Assembly: GCA_005800965.1 (NCBI GenBank)
Contig: SYEA01000004.1
Span: forward strand, 1-23,819
Direction: 5' to 3'
Length of the DNA stretch: 23,819 nt
From: Actinomycetota bacterium
Lineage (GTDB): Bacteria; Actinomycetota; Acidimicrobiia; Acidimicrobiales; Ilumatobacteraceae
In this document: positions 8,817-16,293 of the stretch, piece by piece
Layout of the letters: each line of letters begins with the position of its first letter
How positions within the stretch are numbered: the first letter of the stretch is position 1
The notes under the pieces: model-generated
Seen by the model: only the letters and a program-made list of their open reading frames with translations
Told to the model about the DNA's origin: nothing
Databases searched by the model: none
Made by a program: the position numbers and the translations under genes

Positions 8817-10832
8817 ATGGCTCTTCGTTTTCAGTATTCACGCTGGGATGGCACGCAACGCGGCTTTGACCTCGACGCTGATGCCTTAATGGCCGAAATA
8901 TCTGACGAGCTCATCCACCATGGCGATGCCAATGCTGCGCTGCGTCGCCTCATGCAACAGGGCATGCAAGACCGCAATGGTCGCAATGTGGAAGGCCTGC
9001 GCGAGACCCTGGAGCGTCTACGTGCCAAGCGCCAAGAAATACGCGAGCGAGGCAATTTGGGACACGAGTTTGATGATGTGGCGCGTGAACTTGCCGACAT
9101 CGTGGATGAAGAGCGACTCGCCGTCGACTCGGACGAGCGGGCAGCCAACGACTCTGGCGACACGCGCCGCGCCGAAGTGGCGCGGGAGTCCGCGAGTGAG
9201 CGTCGCTTGCGACTCGATCTGTTACCTGATGACTTAGCCCGAAAAATTGAGGCGCTGTCGCACTACGACTTTCAATCACCTGAAGCCCAACAACGCTTCG
9301 AGCAACTTGCTACACGTCTGCAAGAACAGTTGGCCCAACGACAGTTTGAACAAATCTCTAGCGCCATGCAAAACATGACTCCTGAAGGTTTAGCGCAGAT
9401 GAATGAAATGATGAAAGCGCTCAACGAGATGATTGAGCGCCGGCAACGAGGCGAGGATCCACAATTCGACGACTTCATGAAGAAGTTCGGCGATTTTTTC
9501 CCAGAGAACCCCACGACCCTTGATGAATTGCTTGCGCTCATCGCCAAACGCATGGCAGCCGCCCAGGCCATTCTCAACTCGATGACGCCCGAGCAGCGCG
9601 CCGAGCTGCAAGAGCTCTCTGCCCAGATGCTCGGTGACAATGAGTTGGGCCAACACATGGCGCAACTTGCCGCCAACCTGCAACAGATGTTTCCAGAGAT
9701 GGGTTGGGGAGACTCTCAACAATTTGGTGGCGATCAGCCAATGCCGTTTGCTGAAGCAATGCAAAGCATGCAAGAGCTCAGCGACCTTGACGACCTTGAG
9801 CGGTTTTTGTCGAGTGCCACATCGCCGGCCGCCCTGCAAGAAGTCGATTTGGACAAGGTTCGTCAGTTGCTGGGGGACGTGTCTGCAGAGTCGCTTGAGC
9901 GGCTAGCGCGGCTCACTGAAACCCTGCGCGAAGCCGGATTGATTGATCAGAAAGAAGGCCGACTCGAGCTGACCCCCCGTGGGTTGCGCAGTATCGGTAA
10001 ACAGGCCCTGCGCGACTTGTTTGGCAAACTCGAACGTGACGCTCTCGGCCAGCACCGAATTGAACGAATTGGCACCGGACATGAGCGCGCCCACGAGACC
10101 AAGGCGTACGAGTATGGCGACCCGTTCAACTTGGACCTCCAGCAAACGTTGCGCAACACGTTGCGACGACAAGGTGGCGGGCTGCCGCTTCGTCTGTCGC
10201 CAGACGACTTTGAAATTGACCAAACCGAACAGGTCACGCGATCGTCGACGGTGCTGATGGTCGACCTGTCGCTCTCTATGCCTATGCGCGACAACTTTTT
10301 GCCTGCCAAAAAAGTTGCGACCGCGTTGCACTCCCTGATTACCTCGCAATTTCCCCGTGATTATCTGGGTCTGGTGGGGTTCAGCGAAACGGCTCGGGAA
10401 CTGCGCCCCGAGCAGCTGCCGGAGGTGTCATGGGACTTCGTTTATGGCACCAATATGCAGCACGGATTTGCCTTGGCTCGTCGGATGTTGGCTCGCCAGA
10501 GCGGCACCAAGCAGATCATCATGATCACTGACGGGGAACCCACTGCTCATATCCGCCCTGATGGTGAGGTGTACTTCAGCTATCCGCCGGCCTATGCCAC
10601 GATCGAGGCCACACTGCGCGAGGTGATGCGCTGCACTCGCGACGACATTCGTATCAACACGTTCATGCTCGACGCCACTGGTGCTTTGCGCAGTTTCATT
10701 GAGCAACTGACCGAGATCAACAAAGGTCGGGCATTCTTCACCACGCCAGAAACGTTGGGTGAATATGTGCTCGTCGACTTTTTGGAACACAAGCGACTCT
10801 TGCGATCAAGTGGTCGTCGTCGGGCAAGTTGA
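8817..10832 (+). CDS. VWA-domain protein, partner of the AAA+ ATPase
   Basis: 671 residues from the ATG at 8817. An in-frame GTG at 8778 would add 13 residues but lies upstream of the TACGGT element and inside the cyclase gene. Residues 1 to about 450 are charged and helical, with Met/Gln/Glu-rich stretches (for example MTPEGLAQMNEMMKALNEM) that look like coiled coils. The C-terminal VWA domain starts near 475 and carries the metal-site motif DLSLS (Asp483, Ser485, Ser487) plus TDGEP (Thr571, Asp572). It should bind Mg2+ and act with the AAA+ ring, as ChlD/CoxE-type proteins do. No signal peptide or membrane segment is seen, so it acts in the cytoplasm. Its client is unknown. Confidence 0.88.
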   Translation: MALRFQYSRWDGTQRGFDLDADALMAEISDELIHHGDANAALRRLMQQGMQDRNGRNVEGLRETLERLRAKRQEIRERGNLGHEFDDVARELADIVDEERLAVDSDERAANDSGDTRRAEVARESASERRLRLDLLPDDLARKIEALSHYDFQSPEAQQRFEQLATRLQEQLAQRQFEQISSAMQNMTPEGLAQMNEMMKALNEMIERRQRGEDPQFDDFMKKFGDFFPENPTTLDELLALIAKRMAAAQAILNSMTPEQRAELQELSAQMLGDNELGQHMAQLAANLQQMFPEMGWGDSQQFGGDQPMPFAEAMQSMQELSDLDDLERFLSSATSPAALQEVDLDKVRQLLGDVSAESLERLARLTETLREAGLIDQKEGRLELTPRGLRSIGKQALRDLFGKLERDALGQHRIERIGTGHERAHETKAYEYGDPFNLDLQQTLRNTLRRQGGGLPLRLSPDDFEIDQTEQVTRSSTVLMVDLSLSMPMRDNFLPAKKVATALHSLITSQFPRDYLGLVGFSETARELRPEQLPEVSWDFVYGTNMQHGFALARRMLARQSGTKQIIMITDGEPTAHIRPDGEVYFSYPPAYATIEATLREVMRCTRDDIRINTFMLDATGALRSFIEQLTEINKGRAFFTTPETLGEYVLVDFLEHKRLLRSSGRRRAS

Positions 10833-10850
10833 CCGAACAAGTTGACCGAA
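10825..10850 (+). repeat. Perfect 13-bp tandem direct repeat before whiB
   Basis: CAAGTTGACCGAA occurs twice, head to tail and without mismatch. The first copy contains the stop codon of the VWA gene. It lies just upstream of the whiB promoter and could be a two-site operator, or a small duplication that extended the gene end. Confidence 0.75.
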
Positions 10851-10880
10851 GGGGGCTCTGACTTGCGCAGACACCCCCTT
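10849..10880 (+). terminator. Hairpin with 7-bp arms upstream of whiB; possible terminator or regulatory stem
   Basis: AAGGGGG (10849-10855) pairs with CCCCCTT (10874-10880), and inside it TCTG (10857-10860) pairs with CAGA (10868-10871) around a 7-base loop. No U-run follows, so it is a poor intrinsic terminator. The likely -35 of whiB lies in and next to the loop, so the structure may instead be a protein-binding palindrome. Confidence 0.45.
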
Positions 10881-10892
10881 ATCTGCCATAAT
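10863..10892 (+). promoter_or_regulatory. Probable whiB promoter (TTGCGC, 18-base spacer, CATAAT)
   Basis: TTGCGC at 10863-10868 and CATAAT at 10887-10892 are separated by 18 bases, the best -35/-10 pair in the window. Transcription would start near 10899 and leave a leader of about 14 bases before the ATG at 10913. TGTTAT at 10901-10906 is an alternative -10 that would make the mRNA leaderless. Confidence 0.5.
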
Positions 10893-10912
10893 GACAACGC
10901 TGTTATTTAGGC

Positions 10913-11212
10913 ATGGCCAGGAAGAAGGGGTCCGTGAGTCAACGAATTGAAGCGTCGGAAGGTGACGACCGCGCATGGCAAGACCAAGCAAACTGCTTAG
11001 GAGTTGACCCCGACCTGTTTTTTCCTGAGCGCGGTGCGTCGACTCGTGAGGCCAAAGAAGTGTGTCGTGGCTGCGAAGTGCGTCAACAGTGTCTGGATTA
11101 CGCCCTCGCCAATGGTGAAAAGTTCGGTATCTGGGGCGGGCTCTCTGAGCGTGAGCGCCGTCGCCTGCGTCGTCAGCGCGCCCAGGCCAACCGCAGCACG
11201 GCCACTGCCTAA
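10913..11212 (+). CDS. WhiB-family iron-sulfur transcription factor
   Basis: 99 residues. The four conserved cysteines are Cys28, Cys51, Cys54 and Cys60 (C-x22-C-x2-C-x5-C), which hold a [4Fe-4S] cluster sensitive to O2 and NO. GIWGG at 72-76 is the family's beta-turn, and the following ERERRRLRRQRAQ is the basic DNA-binding tail. WhiB proteins are confined to Actinobacteria and their phages and usually act by binding the principal sigma factor. The spacing and the DxxLFFPE segment resemble the WhiB1/WhiB2 groups; which one is unclear. No strong ribosome-binding site precedes the ATG. It stands between the VWA gene and tatA, each apparently with its own promoter. Confidence 0.96.
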   Translation: MARKKGSVSQRIEASEGDDRAWQDQANCLGVDPDLFFPERGASTREAKEVCRGCEVRQQCLDYALANGEKFGIWGGLSERERRRLRRQRAQANRSTATA

Positions 11213-11243
11213 ACGAGCCTTGGCTGTGCGACAGCACTGCTGG

Positions 11244-11249
11244 TAGGGT
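11244..11249 (+). promoter_or_regulatory. Putative -10 hexamer TAGGGT of tatA (leaderless)
   Basis: TAGGGT ends 6 bases before the ATG at 11256 with no ribosome-binding site between them. It suggests tatA has its own promoter rather than relying only on read-through from whiB. Confidence 0.5.
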
Positions 11250-11255
11250 GCGAAC

Positions 11256-11444
11256 ATGCCCGGTGGACCAGAAATTTGGATCATTATCGCTCTTGCAGTG
11301 GTTCTGTTCGGTGGCTCGCGGCTGCCGAAAATCGCTCGTAACCTCGGTCGCGCTCAAGGCGAACTGAAGAAGGGTTTGTCGGAAGGTAACGCTGCCGTCA
11401 GCAAAGACGACAAGCCCGAAGGCAACGCCGCTCCGCAGGCCTAG
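11256..11444 (+). CDS. tatA: Twin-arginine translocase subunit TatA/TatE
   Basis: 62 residues. A short N-terminal membrane helix (about 6-18, EIWIIIALAVVLF) is followed by the hinge FGGSRLP, an amphipathic helix (KIARNLGRAQGELKKGLSEG) and a polar tail, which is the TatA/E plan. TatA forms the protein-conducting assembly that exports folded proteins together with TatC. tatC is not in this window, as is usual in Actinobacteria when tatA stands alone. TatB is less likely because the protein is short and lacks the long charged C-terminus. It runs toward the ppx gene, with 6 bases between the two stop codons. Confidence 0.93.
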   Translation: MPGGPEIWIIIALAVVLFGGSRLPKIARNLGRAQGELKKGLSEGNAAVSKDDKPEGNAAPQA

Positions 11445-11450
11445 GCCCTG

Positions 11451-12998
11451 TTAGACGCTCGTTGCGTCGATGAATTTCACTTTGCGTTGCAGGACCTCAG
11501 ACAGTAGGCCCTTACGTTCGTTTGCGGCATAGATATTGAGTGATATATCGGCCTTCTTGCCTCGCGGCTTGATAGCGATAATCAGTTCGTCGGCAGTGAG
11601 TTTCGTCGACACCGACTTCACGCGCGCGTCGTAGGTGCGATCCAGCCCAATTGCTACGCGAAGCAGCCCTGCCAAGCTGCGCACGATGCGCTGGTCAGCA
11701 GTGGAAAGAGCTGCGAATTCGGCATGTTCGCTCTTCGGCGCACCCTTGCGGTGGTAGCGGGCCACCTGCGCAATAATTTCCACTTCACGATCGGTGAGCC
11801 CCATAAGTTCGGAGTTGCGAATGAGGTAGTACGCATGCAGGTGGTGTTTGGCATGTGCCACCACCACACCGACGTTGGCCAAGATGGCAGCAAACTCTAG
11901 GTATCGCCGCCAGTCGGGTTGAAGCTTTAGTGCTTTTTCGAGATCGTCAAACAACCCGACAGCAAGCTCGGCTACGTGTTGTGAATGTTCGGGGCGATCG
12001 TCACAGCGATCGGCAAGTTGTTGCACACTGCGCCGTGCTGCATCGTGGTCTTTATCAACTTCGATGAGGCCTTCACGACGGAGTGTGTCAAGTAGCAATC
12101 CTTCGCGCAGGGCATAGTCCGAGAACATCAGTGACTTCAATTCAAAAACATCAACCAACCCCTCCATGATAAGTGCCCCAGCCAAAATGATGTCGGCCCG
12201 ATTGGGGTCGAGCCCGAATCGTCGTGCCCGATCCTCGATGGTTGGTTCCGACTGCAACTGCGTGACCACAGAATGAATCTCATCACTCGTGAACTCAAAT
12301 CGGTTCAACGTCTTTGGTTCAGGAATACCTCGGTTGTGCAAAATGAGCCGGGCAATCGTTTCGGCAGTACCCGAGGATGTCGCGACGATTTCAAAACCAA
12401 GCTCGAGCACTTCGGGAGCCACCACCGATAATGACGAACGAATGAACGATCTACAACTCGGAATGGCGCTTGGGTGCAGTGTGGTGCTCGAGAAGAATCG
12501 ATCGGTGAGTCGGACTGCACCCAACTTGAAACTTCGTGCGAACATGACCTCGTCGTCGATTCCGACCACGACTTCGGTTGAACCGCCACCGATATCACAG
12601 ACGAACATCGGGCGGTCATGGATCCCGATTGCATTCAGCACACCGAGGTGAATGAGTCGTGCCTCTTCGACACCCGAGACCACTTCGATGTCAATTCCAG
12701 TTTCCTTGCGTACTCGCTTGATGAATTCGGAACGATTTTTGGCCTCACGCACGGCGCTCGTCGCAACGGCACGAAGTTTGGCATCGTGTGATTTTGCAAT
12801 CTTTGCCATGCGGGTCAGGCTCTTCACCCCGCGATCAATGGCGTCATCGGAAAGCTCTTTCATATCGCCGCCCCCGTGACCCATGCGCACCACATCTTTT
12901 TCGCGTGTTACGACTTCAAAGCCACCAGGCACGGGCTTGGCGACTACGAGGTGGAAGCTGTTGGTTCCGATATCCAACGCCGCCACGAGGTCGCTCAT
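11451..12998 (-). CDS. Ppx/GppA-family phosphatase with C-terminal HD-like region
   Basis: 515 residues from the ATG at 12998. A longer reading frame exists upstream but runs through the next gene and has no conserved motif. The actin-like fold shows both phosphate loops, DIGTNSFHLVVA near the N-terminus and CDIGGGSTEVVVG, plus ATSAVREAKN, SGVEEARLIHLGV and SSGTAETIAR. It should hydrolyse polyphosphate from chain ends or pppGpp; the sequence does not separate the two, but ppk1 next door favours polyphosphate. The C-terminal half is the HD-like helical part (KHHLHAYYLI, VARYHRKG), yet the usual LHDIG motif reads LANVG, so the metal dyad seems lost. TATCGT lies 8 bases before the ATG. Divergent from the small gene and ppk1. 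Confidence 0.92.
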   Translation of the reverse strand: MSDLVAALDIGTNSFHLVVAKPVPGGFEVVTREKDVVRMGHGGGDMKELSDDAIDRGVKSLTRMAKIAKSHDAKLRAVATSAVREAKNRSEFIKRVRKETGIDIEVVSGVEEARLIHLGVLNAIGIHDRPMFVCDIGGGSTEVVVGIDDEVMFARSFKLGAVRLTDRFFSSTTLHPSAIPSCRSFIRSSLSVVAPEVLELGFEIVATSSGTAETIARLILHNRGIPEPKTLNRFEFTSDEIHSVVTQLQSEPTIEDRARRFGLDPNRADIILAGALIMEGLVDVFELKSLMFSDYALREGLLLDTLRREGLIEVDKDHDAARRSVQQLADRCDDRPEHSQHVAELAVGLFDDLEKALKLQPDWRRYLEFAAILANVGVVVAHAKHHLHAYYLIRNSELMGLTDREVEIIAQVARYHRKGAPKSEHAEFAALSTADQRIVRSLAGLLRVAIGLDRTYDARVKSVSTKLTADELIIAIKPRGKKADISLNIYAANERKGLLSEVLQRKVKFIDATSV

Positions 12999-13006
12999 TC
13001 GTTCCG

Positions 13007-13016
13007 ACGATAGCGT
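13007..13016. promoter_or_regulatory. Overlapping divergent -10 elements (ppx / small gene)
   Basis: ACGATAGCGT reads TAGCGT on the plus strand and TATCGT on the minus strand, again sharing the central TA in an AnnnTAnnnT pattern. The minus hexamer is 8 bases before the ppx ATG at 12998. The plus hexamer is 21 bases before the ATG at 13038, which has a proper ribosome-binding site. Confidence 0.5.
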
Positions 13017-13025
13017 CTGAAGCCC

Positions 13026-13032
13026 AGAGGAG
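13026..13032 (+). promoter_or_regulatory. Ribosome-binding site AGAGGAG of the 85-residue gene
   Basis: AGAGGAG lies 5 bases before the ATG at 13038, one of the few strong Shine-Dalgarno sites in the window. It supports this short frame as a real gene. Confidence 0.75.
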
Positions 13033-13037
13033 CCCCG

Positions 13038-13295
13038 ATGTCTGACGTAACCAAAGAACCACCACGAGCCCATATCCGTATCACCTACACCGGCCCGATC
13101 TATCCACACTGGGAAATCGTCGGTGACTACGGTGACCCCGACCTGATTGACGAGTTTGCCCGCCGTGCCTACATGCGCCTGTTGTATGTGCCGATGAAAG
13201 ACAGCCAGTTTCGCCGCAATCGTGAGCGCGTAAACAAAGACGCTGAGAACGAAGGCGTGAGTGTCGAGTGGTTCCCCGAAGAAGTCAATAACTAG
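13038..13295 (+). CDS. Small conserved-looking protein of unknown function (85 residues)
   Basis: I do not recognise the family. The 85-residue product has no membrane segment, signal peptide or cysteine. Its start (HIRITYTGPIYPHWEIVGDYGDPDLIDEF) suggests one or two beta strands and a helix, and the middle is basic (FRRNRERVNKD). A strong ribosome-binding site, coding-like base use and the lack of any better frame support it as a gene. It sits between divergent ppx and downstream ppk1, 55 bases before the latter, and is probably co-transcribed with ppk1. A role linked to polyphosphate is possible from position alone. Confidence 0.75.
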   Translation: MSDVTKEPPRAHIRITYTGPIYPHWEIVGDYGDPDLIDEFARRAYMRLLYVPMKDSQFRRNRERVNKDAENEGVSVEWFPEEVNN

Positions 13296-13350
13296 TTGAT
13301 GTAGTTGCCCGTGTGCTGCGGCGGCGCGGTGAACATCGAGTAAATCGTCA

Positions 13351-15462
13351 ATGACCAAACAGCGAAATCATCAGGGCTGGGCTCCTGCTGACGATGTCGC
13401 AGGTTACGGTGCTTTTATCGACGCACGGTTCATCAATCGAGAGTTGAGTTGGCTCGACTTCAACGATCGGGTGTTGTCGCTGGCAACGGGCGCCGAGTTA
13501 CCCCTGCTCGAACGGGTCAAATTCTTGGCCATTAGTTCGTCGAACTTGGACGAGTTTTATCAGGTACGAGTGGCGGCGCTCCATGACCAGATTGCTGCTG
13601 AGGTTTCTGAGACGAGTATCGACGGCAGGACCCCACTGCAACAGCTACGCGAGATTGCCGGACGGGTACAGAAATTTGCAACGCAGCAGGAACGGCTGTT
13701 GACTACCGATTTGTTGCCTGCGTTGGCGGCCAATGGTGTGCGCGTTGTGCGCTGGACCAAACTCGGCAAGAAGGCTCGCGAGGCGCTGACGGCTGACTAC
13801 GAAAGTCGTATTTTTCCGATTCTGACGCCTCTGGCAGTCGATCCGTCGCATCCGTTTCCGTATATATCCAACTTGGCATTGAACTTGGCTGTCACCGTCC
13901 GCGATACAGATACTGGCGATCAACGATTTGCACGGGTCAAAGTGCCGCGCAACTTCCCACGCTGTATTCCCGTGCCCGACTCGGACGATTTCATCTTGCT
14001 AGAAGACCTCATCGAAGCGCACCTCGATCGCCTGTTTCCCGGTATGGAAATCGTGAGTACATCACGATTTCGGGTAACCCGTAACGCCGACTTGTCGCTG
14101 GACGACGAGGATGCCGAGGATCTTCTTGCCGCAGTGGAAATGGAGCTTCGCCGGCGCCGTTTTGGTCGCGCGGTGCGGCTTGAAGTGCAATCCAACATCA
14201 GTAAGGCCGACCTCAACATGATGTGCACCGAACTTGAATTGGATCCCGTTGATGTGATTCGTCACGATCACTTCATCGAGTTTTCTGCCCTGATGCAGTT
14301 GGCAAATCTGGATAAACCCAAGCTTCGCTTCAAACCATGGACACCAGTGACGGCAGGTCGTCTCGCCGCGGCGCAAGAGGCGGGAAAGTCAATGTTTGAC
14401 GTGATTCGATCTCGTCAATTGTTGGTGCACCACCCCTATGAATCGTTTGCATCCTCGACGGAGACGTTTGTCGAACAAGCAGCACGTGACCCGAAAGTGT
14501 TGTCTATCAAAATGACGTTGTATCGCACCTCAGGCGACAGCCAGATTGCGCGACATTTGATTCGTGCCGCCGAGGCAGGCAAGCAGGTTGCCGTGGTGAT
14601 GGAATTGAAGGCACGCTTTGATGAAGCCCGCAACGTGAGCTGGGCACGCGAGCTTGAATTGGCGGGCGTTCATGTCAACTATGGGCTCGTGGGTTTAAAG
14701 ACCCATGCCAAATGCATTCTGGTGGTGCGCGAAGAAGCTGGGACGATTCGTAGATACGTGCACTTGGCGACCGGAAACTACAACTCAGTCACTGCCCGTT
14801 CCTACGAAGACATCGGCTTTTTCACCTGTGAAGAAGCCGTCGGTCGTGACGCGACACAACTTTTCAACTACCTCACGGGTTATGGTCGCGAGCCCAAGTA
14901 CGAGCATCTGCTCGTTGCGCCGCATCAGCTCAAGACCGAGATCATTCGACTCATTGAAAATGAAGCAACGTTTGGCACCGAGGGTCGTATCACCTTGAAA
15001 CTCAATGCAGTGCAAGACCCACAGGTCATCGAAGCGCTCTACGCCGCCAGTTCGGCGGGCGTAAAAATTGATCTCGTGGTGCGGGGAATTTGTTGCGTTC
15101 GGGCGGGCGTGCCTGGCATGTCTGAAAACATCACCGTGCGTTCCGTGTTGGGGCGGTATCTCGAGCATTCACGCATTTATCGGTTTGCCCACGGTTACGA
15201 AGGCAGCGAGCCGTTGCACCTCATCGGTTCGGCCGACCTCATGATTCGAAATCTGGCGGGCCGTGTTGAAACATTGGTGCGTCTTACGCACCCCAAGCAC
15301 CGGGCCTGGCTGGATACGGCACTCGGCTTTTTGCTGGACGATGCCAATGTGCACTATCGCCTGAGTCCCGACAACTCATGGACCCAGGTTGGCGAGCACC
15401 ACACACCAAACGATGCCCAGCGTCAACTTTTTGAATGGGTTGTGGCAACTCAGTCAAGATAA
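13351..15462 (+). CDS. ppk1: Polyphosphate kinase 1
   Basis: 703 residues, full length for PPK1. The N domain opens with FINRELSWLDFNDRVL; then come the H domain, an ISKADLNMM segment and the two phospholipase D-like C domains. The histidine that is phosphorylated should be His452 in GLKTHAK and the second active-site His is His606 in YLEHSRIYRF. SIKMTLYRTSGDS, YVHLATGNYN and GSADLMIRNL match the ATP- and metal-binding loops. The enzyme reversibly moves the terminal phosphate of ATP onto polyphosphate, usually at the inner membrane face. Placed with ppx, phoU, senX3 and regX3, it forms a phosphate storage and sensing block. The ATG at 13351 has neither a clear ribosome-binding site nor a good -10 upstream. 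Confidence 0.97.
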   Translation: MTKQRNHQGWAPADDVAGYGAFIDARFINRELSWLDFNDRVLSLATGAELPLLERVKFLAISSSNLDEFYQVRVAALHDQIAAEVSETSIDGRTPLQQLREIAGRVQKFATQQERLLTTDLLPALAANGVRVVRWTKLGKKAREALTADYESRIFPILTPLAVDPSHPFPYISNLALNLAVTVRDTDTGDQRFARVKVPRNFPRCIPVPDSDDFILLEDLIEAHLDRLFPGMEIVSTSRFRVTRNADLSLDDEDAEDLLAAVEMELRRRRFGRAVRLEVQSNISKADLNMMCTELELDPVDVIRHDHFIEFSALMQLANLDKPKLRFKPWTPVTAGRLAAAQEAGKSMFDVIRSRQLLVHHPYESFASSTETFVEQAARDPKVLSIKMTLYRTSGDSQIARHLIRAAEAGKQVAVVMELKARFDEARNVSWARELELAGVHVNYGLVGLKTHAKCILVVREEAGTIRRYVHLATGNYNSVTARSYEDIGFFTCEEAVGRDATQLFNYLTGYGREPKYEHLLVAPHQLKTEIIRLIENEATFGTEGRITLKLNAVQDPQVIEALYAASSAGVKIDLVVRGICCVRAGVPGMSENITVRSVLGRYLEHSRIYRFAHGYEGSEPLHLIGSADLMIRNLAGRVETLVRLTHPKHRAWLDTALGFLLDDANVHYRLSPDNSWTQVGEHHTPNDAQRQLFEWVVATQSR

Positions 15463-15486
15463 GCCTGTTTACACAGTATTCAGCCG

Positions 15487-15508
15487 TTGGTAAATACCCG
15501 TTTACCAA
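15487..15508. promoter_or_regulatory. Perfect 8-bp inverted repeat between ppk1 and phoU, possible operator
   Basis: TTGGTAAA and TTTACCAA form a perfect palindrome around a 6-base spacer. It lies 25 bases after the ppk1 stop and about 38 bases before the putative phoU -10. No U-run follows, so a terminator is unlikely. The symmetry suggests a dimeric repressor or activator site. It does not fit the direct-repeat PHO box of Streptomyces or mycobacteria. Confidence 0.6.
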
Positions 15509-15546
15509 TCCGCCCGAACAGAACGGTCGCAGGGGCGTAGCGTGCC

Positions 15547-15552
15547 TACCGT
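15547..15552 (+). promoter_or_regulatory. Putative -10 hexamer TACCGT of phoU (leaderless)
   Basis: TACCGT ends 7 bases before the ATG at 15560. It lies downstream of the alternative GTG at 15542, so if this is the promoter the ATG must be the true start. Confidence 0.5.
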
Positions 15553-15559
15553 AGAACCC

Positions 15560-16279
15560 ATGGAAGAGACACGAAAGTCGTATCACTCTGACTTAGAGGA
15601 GTTGCGCGCCATGGTCGTGCGTCTGGGGGCTTCGGTCATTGAGGTGGTGCCGCGGGCAACGAACGTGCTACTCGGCGGTGACCTCGAAGGGGCTGACTAT
15701 TTGGTTCAGTCTGACGACGAAATTGACGCACGCGCCCACGAGATTGAGGGTCGCACTTTTGAGATTCTGGCATTGCAGGCCCCAGTTGCTGGTGAGCTTC
15801 GCCAATTGGTGTCGATTCTGAAAATTACGAGCGATCTTGAGCGCTCGGCAGATTTGGCAGTCAATATTTGCAAGGCAGCACGTCGCATTTATGGCAAGGA
15901 AATAGACCCAGTTTTGCGTGGGCTCATCTCCAAGATGAGCGAGCAAGCCGAGCAGCTGTACCAATCGGCCATCAATTCGTTTGCCGAAAACGATGCCGCC
16001 ACGGCAGCGGCAATCGAAGACATGGATTCGTTCCTCGACGCATTGCATCGCCAGTTCGTTCAGGCAATTTTCGAAACCCACGCCCGTGAGCGAATGGATC
16101 TGCAACTTGCCGTACAGTTGGCGATTGTCGCGCGCTTTTATGAACGTATTGGCGATCATGCAGTGAACGTTGGTGAACGAGTGCAGTTTGCTTTGACTGG
16201 TTGGAAACCTGAACTGCGTGCCATTGAACGCCAGCGTCAGCGAGACGCCACCGGCGAGTTCCCTATGACACAGGGATAA
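15560..16279 (+). CDS. phoU: Phosphate-signalling protein PhoU
   Basis: 239 residues from the ATG at 15560; an in-frame GTG at 15542 would add six. It is an all-helical protein of two PhoU repeats, each with the family's metal-binding signature: DLERSADLAVNI in the first and FYERIGDHAVNVGERV in the second. PhoU holds the phosphate-specific sensor kinase off when phosphate is plentiful and affects Pst uptake and polyphosphate levels. Here it is followed by senX3 and regX3 with no pst genes in view. That order resembles mycobacterial genomes, where PhoU-like proteins act with SenX3-RegX3. Its stop codon overlaps a GATAAT sequence that may be an extra promoter for senX3. Confidence 0.95.
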   Translation: MEETRKSYHSDLEELRAMVVRLGASVIEVVPRATNVLLGGDLEGADYLVQSDDEIDARAHEIEGRTFEILALQAPVAGELRQLVSILKITSDLERSADLAVNICKAARRIYGKEIDPVLRGLISKMSEQAEQLYQSAINSFAENDAATAAAIEDMDSFLDALHRQFVQAIFETHARERMDLQLAVQLAIVARFYERIGDHAVNVGERVQFALTGWKPELRAIERQRQRDATGEFPMTQG

Positions 16280-16280
16280 T
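16275..16280 (+). promoter_or_regulatory. Possible internal -10 (GATAAT) before senX3
   Basis: GATAAT covers the phoU stop codon and ends 13 bases before the senX3 ATG at 16294. It is a close match to the -10 consensus and could let the two-component pair be expressed apart from phoU. No -35 was recognised. Confidence 0.35.
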
Positions 16281-16293
16281 ACTGGGCAATGCG

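Noticed and set aside
12999..13358. N-terminal extension of the ppx frame to 13358
   Set aside because: It is antisense to the 85-residue gene, lacks conserved motifs, and the family start (ALDIGTNSFHLVVA) follows directly from the ATG at 12998, which has a hexamer in the right place.
15463..15559. PHO box (RegX3/PhoP site) before phoU
   Set aside because: GTT-like elements are 14 bases apart rather than 11 and the pattern is better explained as a palindrome.
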